Positions 1 to 9,510 of a DNA stretch of 52,243 nt are shown here, piece after piece. Source of the stretch: Reclinomonas americana ATCC 50394 (Eukaryota; Jakobida; Jakobea; Jakobida); the NCBI GenBank assembly GCA_048213135.1, contig PS015292.1, positions 1-52,243 on the forward strand. The letters run 5' to 3'. Position 1 is the stretch's first letter, and every line of letters begins with the position of its first letter. The position numbers were made by a program, and so were the translations under genes. Below the pieces are notes generated by a model. It had not been told where the DNA came from and did no database searches. It was given only the letters and a program-made list of their open reading frames with translations.

Positions 1-11
1 CCAAAGTTAGA

Positions 12-1851
12 TTATTTCAGCTTGCCACCCGGAAGGCCACCCGACTGCTCCGCGAGCGCGTCGTGCTTGGCCTTGGCGTCGTACTGCGGCGCGAGGCGGC
101 CGTACTGCACAATGACGTCCTCCGGCTTGAGGTCGCGCTTCTCGAACGTGCGGGTGAGGATGTCACGCACGCCGTCCGAGTAGCGGCGCTGGGCGTCGAG
201 GGTGGTGCCAGAATAGTGCGGCGTCAGGGCGTGGTTCGGGGCATTGCGCCACGGGTGGTCAGCCGGAGCCGGCTGCGGCCACCACACGTCACCAGCGTAG
301 CCGGCCAGGTGACCAGACTGAGAGTGCCAGAGTGCGTCAGCACGCGGAGCAAGTGATCATGAGAACACACAAACACTCACAACACCGACCTTCAGAGCCT
401 CCACCAGGGCGTCGCGCTCCACAATCTTGCCACGGGCAGTGTTGACGAGGTACGAGCCGCGCTTCATCTTGCCGATCAGAGTGCGGTTGAACAGGTGCTC
501 AGTGGCGTCGTGCAGCGGGCAGTTGATGGTCACCACATCGCAACTGTATTAATGGTGAGCGCACAATCGACAACATCTTGATATAGGGACGCACGCGACG
601 CAACGTCGACACGAGCTCATCCAGGCTGACGTAGCGGGCGCCAAGTTGCTTCTCCGTCTGTGCATCCAGACGGGCGTAGTCGGAGTACAGCAGCTCCTTG
701 CAGTCGAACGGCTTCAGGCGCTCCAGCACACGGCGGCCAATGCGACCGGCACCGACGGTGCCGACCACCTTGCCCTCCAGATCATAAGCGCACGGGTACA
801 CACCGACAATCGACGCCACGTGCCACTGGCCAGAGACGATCTGCTTGTAGGCGGGGATGTAGTTGCGGACGAGAGCGAGAATCTGCATGACGACGTGCTC
901 GGCCACCGAGACGACATTGCAGCCGGTGACCTCGGCCACTGCACACGAAAGACAACAACCGTCAGGCTCGTGCATGCATGTACAAAAGACACGTGCGTGC
1001 ACACGCGTACCGGTGATGCCGTACTCGCGGCAAGCGTGCAGGTCGACGTGATCCGACCCAATGCCGGCCGTGATCGACATCTTCAGCTTCGGCGACGCCT
1101 CAATGCGTGCCCGGGTAATGTACGCCGGGTGGAAGGGAGTCGAGATGACGACATCCGCGTCCTTCAGCTCCTTGTCGAACTCAGAGTTGGCGCGGTCCTT
1201 GTCGGAGACCACCACGAAGCTAACCCGCCGCAGAAGTCAGCAGCGATCGACGCAATGCAGAGAATGACACGACGACGTACCGGTGGCCACGGCTCTCCAG
1301 GAACTCACGGATGCCGAGCGCATTTTCGCGGCAACCCAGCAGACGCGGGTTCTTGGCAGCCTCAGCGCCGGCCTCGTAGAAGCTGTGTGCCAATAAGCAG
1401 TGAGCGTCATGACGCGGAGATGATGGACAGAGAGAGGGGCTCACCAGCCGACAATCTTCAGCGGCTGTCCCGACGACAGCGCCGCCAGATCGCGGTGCTT
1501 CGACGAGAAGTTGCGCACAGAGCTGTGGCGAGAGAGTGAGTGAGTGTTTGCCATGCGCGTGTGTTCATTTCCACCGACCGCGCTCACGCGACCCCACGCG
1601 CTTGTGCATGAGCGCTCACTACCACTCCCTGTATGCCAGCTGTGTGCTCATGCTCTCTGTGATGTGTGTGCAGCGTGGCGATGCGTGCCGAGATTCTCGT
1701 GTGACATGCGGAGAAAATCACTTGTCTCGGCATTCTTCGTGTTGCGCACGTGCTTCCCTCCCCTTCCGTTCTCTTTTCTGTACAAGAGATACTCTGCGTG
1801 TGCAACAGAGAAGAAGGCCGAGACAACTCACCGGCTCAGTCGCGCCAGCAT
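12..1851 (-). CDS. FDH: NAD-dependent formate dehydrogenase, mitochondrial
   Basis: Oxidises formate to CO2 with reduction of NAD+. Seven exons close in frame to 400 residues: 1832-1851, 1445-1522, 1281-1382, 1011-1219, 605-938, 390-543 and 12-317. The first exon and the start of the second encode MLARLSRSVRNFSS, an Arg/Ser-rich, acid-free presequence typical of mitochondrial import, so the start at 1851 is well supported. Seen family motifs are [38 protein letters not shown], the Rossmann loop [26 protein letters not shown], and [10 protein letters not shown]...[11 protein letters not shown], which carries the active-site Gln and His of the D-2-hydroxyacid dehydrogenase fold. It matches yeast and plant FDH end to end, with a short Lys/Gly-rich C-terminal extension. 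Two introns use unusual donors (GTTGCG at 604, GTCGGT at 389); a stronger GTGAGT nine bases further into the latter intron would insert three residues that homologues lack. Confidence 0.93.
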
Positions 1852-2380
1852 GACGGGAAACGAGTGAAAAACTTCGATGTTACGTGGCAGCCTGTGATTG
1901 TCTCTCATTGGCCATGATCACCCTCTGCACGACTACCCGAGTCTCGTGGCCAGCCTCCACAGCTGCGGCATGAATGCACACCTTCGATTCGCTGATTGCG
2001 CGCACCACACACTCTCTTTCTCGTCCACATAGAGCCTGACGACCTACGCCAAATTGCTTGTTTTGTGTTTTGTACTTCACGTCACACACACCGACACATA
2101 CCGCAGACACCACACATGCACGCACAGCAGAGAGAAGCAAGCAAGACGCATCCACAAGCGACAGACGTGGCGAGCAACAACAACGAGAAGAAAAAACACA
2201 GCCTCTCAGAAAAAGAGCTGCATTCCACTCCCCCTCCCCGTCACTCCCCACGCCCTCCACTGACAAGTCTCCGCATCTCACACACACACGCGCACACACA
2301 CAGCGCCTGCCAGCACGCAGGCAATCCTCCTTATCGTTCCACCCAAAGCAACATGCTGCGGACGGGCAACGTCGATGTCC
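1852..2380. other. Spacer between FDH and RPS29
   Basis: Both flanking genes are on the minus strand, so this 529 bp must hold the FDH promoter and 5' leader and the RPS29 3' end. It is rich in CA/CT dinucleotides. Open frames across it on both strands show no recognisable protein. Confidence 0.5.
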
Positions 2381-2925
2381 TTATCGGAACTGATGATTGA
2401 TCACACACAAACGCACACACACAGAGGCAGAGAGAGAGACACACACACACAGGGGAGAGCGTCAGTGTGCTGCCTTGTTCAGTCACTCTCCCACAAACGT
2501 CGCGAAGAATTACCTTCTGGAAGCCAATGTCGTTGGCGTTCTCCTTGAAGCACTGGCGGCAAATGCTCAGGCCGTACTTGCGGATCATACCGTGGCCGTT
2601 CGAGCAGATGCGGCTGCGAGAGAGGGCGCGGGCATGTCAGGAGACATGCATGGCCGACCATCAACACCAGACTCTAGTTGTGCGTGCGCGTGCGCGTGTG
2701 TGTGGACGGTGACGACAGAAACACACTCACCAGCAGCGCGAGCCCTCGCCGTACTTGCGGGGATGAGTGTTCCAGATCTTGCTGTGGCCCTGTGTGAACG
2801 GCCACAGTGAGCGACATGCACATGGCACTCTTACACACGCACACACACAGACACACGCGCGCACAGCCAACCACACGCGCTACACGAACTCACTCCACCC
2901 AACACCTACACACCGCACTCACCAT
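2381..2925 (-). CDS. RPS29: 40S ribosomal protein S29 (uS14)
   Basis: Small-subunit zinc-binding protein. Four exons (2923-2925, 2731-2789, 2514-2613, 2381-2389) join to exactly 56 residues, the usual eukaryotic length. Exon 1 contributes only the ATG, followed at once by GTGAGTGCGG. The body reads [20 protein letters not shown], then [21 protein letters not shown], split here at the splice in SRCC|RICSN; the CxxC pairs in CRIC and CRQC are the zinc ligands. The last exon is nine bases, TTC CGA TAA, completing DIGFQKFR. All three introns (133, 117 and 124 bp) are GT-AG. The length and end-to-end family fit make the call secure despite the tiny terminal exons. Confidence 0.95.
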
Positions 2926-3071
2926 TGTGCGATACGCGACGAGTGCGCAGTGAGACGAGTGATGTAAGGTAAGGGACAGACGACGACAATTGCTCGCCAG
3001 CGACTGTCCCACTCTCTCACGCACACACACAGACAGAGCGACACACACACACACAAGCGCGTATGTCGAGC

Positions 3072-3091
3072 NNNNNNNNNNNNNNNNNNNN
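3072..3091. other. Assembly gap (20 N)
   Basis: The missing N-terminal half of the adjacent kinase (about 130 residues) cannot fit in 20 bases or in the 146 bp between RPS29 and the gap, so the real gap must be larger. Confidence 0.9.
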
Positions 3092-3166
3092 TCTCCTCCT
3101 TCTCCTCCTCGTGCTCCTTCTCCTTCCCCACCTCGCCTCTGTGCGCTCACACACGCACACATACAG

Positions 3167-5462
3167 AGACATCAAGGCCAGCAACCTGCTGGTGTCCAAG
3201 GAGGGCGTGGTGAAGCTGTCGGACTTTGGTGTCAGTGCGTGGTTGGTGGACTCGGGCGATCGGCGGAAGCAGCGACAGACGTTTGTGGGCACGCCGTGCT
3301 GGATGGCGCCAGGTGTGCATGCTTGCGCACTCCTCTGCTGGACACGGGCTCTTGAGCTGACGTTTTGCACAGAGGTAATGGAGCAAACGCGAGGGTACGA
3401 TTTCAAGGCCGATATCTGGTCGCTGGGCATCACGGCGCTCGAGTTGATCAATGGACGAGCGCCGATGCAGGATCAGGCGCCTATGAAGGTGCTGATTACG
3501 GTGCTCCAGGGGCCACCGCCGACGGTTGAGTCAACGGCCACGCCCGAGGTGGCGGCGGGCGTGTCCAAGTATTTGAGAGATTTTGTGGCTCAGTGCCTGC
3601 AAAAGGACCCGGCAGCGAGGTGCGTGTTGGTGTGCTGCGGGGAGAGAGAGAGAGAGAGTGAGAGAGGAACACGAGACTGATACTTGGCGTGTTGGCGGGG
3701 CAGACCAACGGCGGCGCAGTTGCTGGGACACAAGTTTGTGGCGTCAGTCAAAAAGCCTGAGGCCGTTTTGAGGGAAATTCTCGCGCACTCGGCGTCCTAC
3801 GCGGAGCGCGTGCAGGTAGGACTCAGTTACTGTTCCTACGCCTCGTTTCCATGCATCTCACTTCTTCTTAACAGCGCATGGTACGAGAACGGGAGGAGCT
3901 CATTGCACGGCAAGCAGAAATGGTGCCGTACGGAGCGCCGCCCGTGTCGGCCGAGCTGCTGACCGCGTTGCCGACTGTGCCTGATGGTGAACTCGCCGCC
4001 CCTCTCGCATATTGGCTCCCTGTCGTGTTATTCATCGAGCTTGTGTGTGTGCGTGTGGCAGAGTCGTCGCTGGTCACCATTGGTCGCAATTCGTTGAGAA
4101 AACCGGAGAGCATCGAGTGGGATTTTGATGACGAACCGCTGCCGACCGCAACTGCTGCGGCGGCTGCTGCTGCTCCAGCAGAGGGCGGAGCTAGCGGGTC
4201 GGGTTCTGCTGGTGCGCCAGCAGCGATTGCGGTGCCGCCGATTGTTCTCGGTTCAGCCGTCGACGACCGGTCACCCGCGGTGGAGGCGTCGTCAGCAGCC
4301 ATGGCTGCGGCCCCGGCTGCGCCAGCACATCCGCCAGCATCGGACGACGATGGGACGGAGGCTTCTCGGGTGCGTGAACATATGCACATGTGTTTGTGCA
4401 TGGAAGAAGAAAACTGTGCTCACACGTACTCGTTTTTTTAGGCGGAGCGTGTGGTCGAACAGCGCGGTCGGTTTACGGTGGAGACCATCGAGCACCCTGC
4501 AGGGGGACGTGACGGCGAAGGGGGAAGTGCTGCACGAGATGCACCTCCAGAAGCAGACGCACCACTGGAGAGACCTCACAGTTGTGTGGCATTTGCGTGC
4601 CCTCTTCACTCTCTTTCACAGCTTGCTGATCCCCTTCTCTCTCTCTCTCGCTGTACAGTCAGCAACACCCCTCCCAGCAGTCCGTACGTGACGCCTGGAG
4701 GTGGCGGCGATGGACCACACCAACCATTCGCACTGGCACCATCAACAGCAAGTGCGACGGCTGCCGCCGGCGGAGCTTCTGGTGCGGCCGCGAAGCCGCC
4801 CAAGGCCAAGCCGTCGCCACTGCCCGCCGATATTGCACCNNNNNNNNNNNNNNNNNNNNNNNNNNNNNNNNNNNNNNNNNNNNNNNNNNNNNNNNNNNNN
4901 NNNNNNNNNNNNNNNNNNNNNNNNNNNNNNNNNNNNNNNNNNNNNNNNNNNNNNNNNNNNAATGAGGCGTACGAGCGGTGGAGGCGGTGCGGGCTCTGGG
5001 TCGTCGGCTGCCCACGGTCTCGATCTCACGTTTTCCGACTCGGCCGCGGCGTCGGCGACCGTGCCGAGTAATGCGGCGGGACACGGGGCTCCCACCAATC
5101 TGCACGTGGTCGCTCCACCACACTCGGCGCCCAGCAGCGGCGCACCGAGTGGCAGCTCGTCACCCGAGTATCACGGCCACATTGCCGCATCGCCACCACG
5201 TGGTACATTACTCGGCACTGGTGTACTTGGCGAGCTCGGCTCCCCGCCCTTTGTGCAGCCAACGGTGCGCGATTGATGCAGCGTGTTTATATTGTGGGGA
5301 GTAGGTTTGACGGTATCCGCTGACACGATTTTATTGCGTGCGCTGTAGAATCGAGTCACGCTGCTGGAGGAGGAGGTGGCGACTCTGAAAGCGAACCTGG
5401 AGACGCTCACGGCGGAGAACCAGCGACTGAAGCGTGAGTTGGAGCGAAGGGGTGAAGAATGA
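3167..5462 (+). CDS. Ste20/GCK serine-threonine kinase, Fray/OSR1-like (5' incomplete)
   Basis: The frame enters in the catalytic loop (RDIKASNLLV, after an acceptor at 3166) and continues with DFGVSAWLVDSG, TFVGTPCWMAPEVMEQ, GYDFKADIWSLGITALELI, PPMKVL-like QAPMKVLITVLQ and CLQKDPAARPTAAQLLGHKF. These are signatures of OSR1/SPAK/Fray kinases; the Thr of TFVGTPCW corresponds to the site WNK kinases phosphorylate in OSR1. Exons are 3167-3312, 3373-3619, 3704-3815, 3875-3986, 4062-4369, 4442-4580, 4659-gap-5264 and 5349-5462, with consistent phases. After the kinase comes a helical segment, an Ala/Ser/Pro-rich linker with QRGRFTVETI (an RGRF motif also known from plant Fray-like kinases), a second gap (4840-4960), and a C-terminal coiled coil (LLEEEVATLKANLETLTAE). 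The N lobe, including P-loop and catalytic Lys, is lost at the 3072-3091 gap. I see no CCT domain. Confidence 0.88.
4840..4960. other. Assembly gap (121 N) inside the kinase linker
   Basis: The reading frame is low-complexity linker on both sides; sequence after the gap resumes in frame for the coiled-coil tail. Confidence 0.9.
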
Positions 5463-5798
5463 TCACGAGAGAGGGGACTTGCAGTTTTGTCGGCAATCAG
5501 CAGGAAACGGGTGGGAGATGAGTGTACTTTTTTCTTCGTTTTACTGGCGCTGTTTGTATGGAAAGGGTGATCCAATCAACAACGGAGTTGTACAATCGAT
5601 GATCGATTGCGTCCGTTTGCAAAACTTCTCATTGGAGTGCGAGAGAAGGCAAAAAGACATCGTGCACACACTCTCTCGCACGCGCGCGGGAGAGAGAGAA
5701 GATGGGCGGCACATGCTCCTCAGCTCCCGCCCAGTTGTCGACCATGATGGCACGCGGTGCGTCGAGTGAATCATACAGAAAAACAGGATTCAGTGTTT
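5463..5798. other. Spacer, 336 bp
   Basis: 3' end of the kinase gene and promoter of the following gene. An in-frame GTG upstream at 5757 is not a plausible eukaryotic start. No RNA gene or repeat was recognised. Confidence 0.5.
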
Positions 5799-6837
5799 AT
5801 GTCTCCTCACCAGCTCACACTCGTCAACACAGAGGCATCTCGCACCAACTCCGCTGAGCAACTGGCCAGCGTCAAGGCCAACAGCGCGCCAGCATCTGCG
5901 CGGGCCGGCACACCGCCTGTTGGAGGCGATCGAACGGGCTCAGGCATGTGGTTTATTGACAATCGACCGGCCTCACAAGGCGGCACAGCAGCAGCGAGCA
6001 AGTCACACAGTCGTCCCTATCTCGTACAAAAGAGCGCCTCACACTCACGAGCGATGCGCACCAACTCACTGACGACGACGACGGCGAAACGCGTGCAATC
6101 AATCGATCGCACTCGTGCGGGTGGCAGTGACTCGTCCTCTGTGCGCATGTCGACGCCACCACCTGCGGCGCCAACGTCGACATCGACATCGTCGGCGTTG
6201 CCTGCGCGGAAGCCTGCGCTGCGGACGGGCATCTTCCCGCGCATGACTCGACACAGTTACAGTGTCGAGGACTTTGAGAAGCTGGACTTGGAGGAGGAGG
6301 TGGTGGTGGCGGAACAGGCGCCAGCACGAGACAAGGTACGCCATACACACACACACACACGCAGAGCGAGGGAGAGAGAGAGGGGGGGGGGGACATGATC
6401 AATCAGCCGTTTCAATCATGATCGGCATTTGCCCGTTTTGGAGGGTGTCTTTTCTTCTTCTCACATTCACTCGAACATGGGCGGGTGTGCAGACACCTCC
6501 ACGACACGTGGTGTTTACCGAATCAGTGGCGGTCAGCACCTTCTGTTTGCCGTCCAGCGACAGCGACATGTCGGCATCGGCATCGTCGCCATTAGGTGAC
6601 TTGTCGCAGGGCAGCTCGGGGACTGGCGCACTCGGCAGCACCATCATGGAGCCGCTGGCCAGCGGCCTCAGTCCGCGCACCAAGTGCAGGAGGCGCAAGG
6701 ACGGCAGCAAGTTGACCGAGGGCGACAAATTCGTGCCCACTTCCTGGTCGGCCTCGCGGAAAGTCGGATACGGGGCCGGTGACTCGTCGGGCGATTTGCT
6801 GGCGTCTGCGGAGGCCACTGAGTCGTCGAGGCGGTAG
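5799..6837 (+). CDS. Uncharacterised Ser/Thr-rich protein
   Basis: Two exons (5799-6335 and 6493-6837, intron GTACGC...GTGCAG) give 293 residues. The first in-frame ATG is at 5799. Composition is strongly Ser/Thr/Ala/Pro-rich with basic patches. The least degenerate segments are RTGIFPRMTRHSYSVEDFEK followed by an acidic LDLEEEV, and a basic KCRRRKDGSKL near the C-terminus. No domain, signal peptide or membrane segment is recognisable. The intron holds a (CA)n tract and a run of ten G. Probably an intrinsically disordered regulatory or cytoskeletal protein; function unknown. Confidence 0.6.
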
Positions 6838-6941
6838 CAGGACTTCCATCATGTTGAATCGCCATCATCATTGTAATCACAACAACAATCATGTACATTC
6901 GTCGTCGTCAACAAAAAACCACCACTCACTCACTCACTCAC

Positions 6942-8960
6942 TCACTTGTCTCCGTCGCCATCCGATAACGATGCAGGCGAGGCGGAGCCACTCATCGCCT
7001 CCTCCTCGTCGCTGCTCTCATCCAGCGCCGTCAGCGGCACCCAGAACGCGACACGCAGCAGCGCAAAAGTGCCGGGGTAGTCGGTGCTGTGCACGTTGCA
7101 GATGAGCGCGTGCTGGCCACTCAGAGGCGGCAGCGCGTTCGATCCACTGGCGCCCTCCGCTGCCACGGCGACCGCGTCTGGCGATGCCGACAGCAGAGTG
7201 GCCAGCGTCAGCGAGCCCTCGTCCTGGTTGGTGAGGCGGTATGTCGTCGGCGCACAGTGAATCACCGCCGGCCCGCCGTGCGACCGCACACTCAGATCGA
7301 CCCCCAGCTCGCCACTGGCCGGCATGTAGGCGATGGGGTGTTGCATGGAGCCGTACAGACCCACAACGAGACCGTCGTACGTCTCTCCATCGCAAGTCTG
7401 GCGTGTGGCATACTGCACGGCCAGCTGTTGCGAGGCGTACAAGTCGACATACACCTGTCGGTGTGCGATTGGCAGTGGAGGCAGCGAGACGCGCGTGGAG
7501 CCTCCGGCGGAACCACCATTGCTGCGTGAGCTGATATCGGTGTCCATGGACTCCACCGCCAACGACATGCCGCCGTCGGCGGACTCACGAATGACCAGCT
7601 GCGGTCGCGCCTTGGCGGCGACCGCCTCGGCCGTCTCTCGCACCACCACACGCATCTCGGCGCCCGACGGACCCCACATCATGCTGGCGGTGCCGCCGCA
7701 CGTGCCGTCAATCGTGATGACGCTGTCGTCGCGGAGGCGAATGACGCCATGATGCAGCGGACCGGCATTCTGGCGACGGAGCAGATCCTGGCCCTGCGCG
7801 TAGAACATGTCGAGCGGCATCACCACTGCGCTTGTACGGTTGCCAAACGCGCCCGAACCGCTGGCGCCCCCGCGTGCACCATTCCGGAAGGGTGCCAGGG
7901 CGCCCTTTTGCGCCGACGACGGTGCGCTCGCGGAACGCGATGGTGTGGTCGACACGCGATCACGCCGCCACCGCCGCTGCAACGACGCCTGCTGCTCCTC
8001 CCCACGATCCACATTGGCATCGTCGACATCCATATCATCGACCTCGTCGTTCTCCCCCTCCTCATCATCCTCATCCTCGTCGTCCTCATCGTCGTCCTCG
8101 TCATCACTGCTGTGCAGCGACTCGCCAATCTGCGATCCGCCGCTCTCGGCACTTGTCCGACCGCGTCCGCGCTGTGCCAAGATGATCCACGGTCAGTGAT
8201 TATGTCGTGGCTCNNNNNNNNNNNNNNNNNNNNNNNNNNNNNNNNNNNNNNNNNNNNNNNNNNNNNNNNNNNNNNNNNNNNNNNNNNNNNNNNNNNNNNN
8301 NNNNNNNNNNNNNNNNNNNNNNNNNNNNNNNNNNNNNNNNNNNNNNNNNNNNNNNNNNNNNNNNNNNNNNNNNNNNNNNNNNNNNNNNNNNNNNNNNNNN
8401 NNNNNNNNNNNNNNNNNNNNNNNNNNNNNNNNNNNNNNNNNNNNNNNNNNNNNNNNNNNNNNNNNNNNNNNNNNNNNNNNNNNNNNNNNNNNNNNNNNNN
8501 NNNNNNNNNNNNNNNNNNNNNNNNNNNNNNNNNNNNNNNNNNNNNNNNNNNNNNNNNNNNNNNNNNNNNNNNNNNNNNNNNNNNNNNNNNNNNNNNNNNN
8601 NNNAACGACGTACGAACGAAAGGAGGAGAGAGAGAGAGAGGGAGAGGGAGAGAGAGGCACACATGCACACACACTTGCACACAGAGACGGAAAGAGAGAG
8701 AGACACGACACACTCACCGCCGAATTCCTCTGCAATCTCAGTCCATCGCTGACCGCGTGTGTCGACGAGCTCCACCAGTCGCTTGTCCTCCTGCAAACAC
8801 ACACATACACACACACACGCACACAGTGTGAGCAACACACAACTTGTCACTCTTCTCTTCTCTCTCTCACCTCCACTCCCCATCGCTTGCGCCGCTTATT
8901 GCGACTCTCGCTGCCATTGGCGTTGACGGGTGCACCGTTCTTGCTGCCACCACCACTCAT
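6942..8960 (-). CDS. SANT/Myb-domain nuclear protein
   Basis: Exon 1 (8871-8960) encodes MSGGGSKNG... and ends in a basic KRRKRWGVE; exon 2 (8718-8790) continues EEDKRLVELVDTRGQRWTEI AEEFG. Together they make a Myb/SANT repeat with its spaced tryptophans and a nuclear-localisation-like KRRKR. The rest of the DNA-binding region lies in the 8214-8603 gap. The large last exon (6942 to about 8170) begins RGRGRTSAES (AT-hook-like), has a long Asp/Glu tract, then about 300 residues with VDLYASQQLAVQYATRQTCD and QHALICNVHSTDYPGTFALL, which match no family I recognise. It ends in a Ser/Asp-rich tail. Likely a DNA-binding or chromatin protein; the C-terminal domain is novel to me. Confidence 0.75.
8214..8603. 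other. Assembly gap (390 N)
   Basis: Removes the end of the Myb/SANT region. (GA)n flanks the right side, which may explain the break. Confidence 0.9.
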
Positions 8961-9510
8961 GTCACGCGCGCACACACAGAGTCACAGTCACGACATGATG
9001 TGATGGGTGTCACCGCTGCACATCATCCGTCGCGTGTGTTCTTCCGTCGCGCGTGCGCATACCGGGCAAGCTCACGTGATCATGGTAATGGTGACGGAGA
9101 CGGATTGTGATGTGCAGGGAGGTTGTTGGCGCGCATGAAACGCAGCGACGGACGGAAGACAAGTGAGACGGCGGACACGACGTTGCAATGGATCGACGCC
9201 GACACAGCGACGATTGCTGCGTTGCTACTGCTGACAGTACGTGACACTGTGCAACCTCCAAGCAGTCGTGTTGCAACGAGACAGCTTGCACAGCGATGAT
9301 CCGCGCGCGTCCGAGCTTGTCCGGACCGATCGCGGACCAGCAGCAGATCCACACACACACACACACGCGCGCGCGTTCTCCGTAACCAGCAGTCTTCCTC
9401 TTTGCCATACTACACAGCTTGCCTCCGCCTTGCAAGAGCAATCGTGTTCGAATTCGCGATCAGACCGGTCCTGCGAGCACCACAACTTCGAAGCGACTCT
9501 CCCGAGAGCA
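8961..9510. promoter_or_regulatory. Divergent intergenic region
   Basis: Lies between the start codons of the Myb gene (minus) and the coiled-coil gene (plus). It contains (CA)n and a short ORF at 9135 (MKRSDGRKTSETADTTLQ...). That ORF meets a GTACGT donor at 9237 in phase 0 and could splice to an acceptor at 9417, giving the coiled-coil protein a longer N-terminus. Confidence 0.45.

Noticed and set aside
1880-2299. 139-codon minus-strand open frame in the FDH upstream spacer
   Set aside because: Cys/Val-rich reading of CA/CT repeats with no family resemblance.
5757-5798. Longer N-terminus for the Ser/Thr-rich protein
   Set aside because: It would need a GTG start; the first in-frame ATG is at 5799.
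7749-8831. Plus-strand open frame spanning the 8214-8603 gap
   Set aside because: It exists only because N is read as open; the real gene is on the minus strand.
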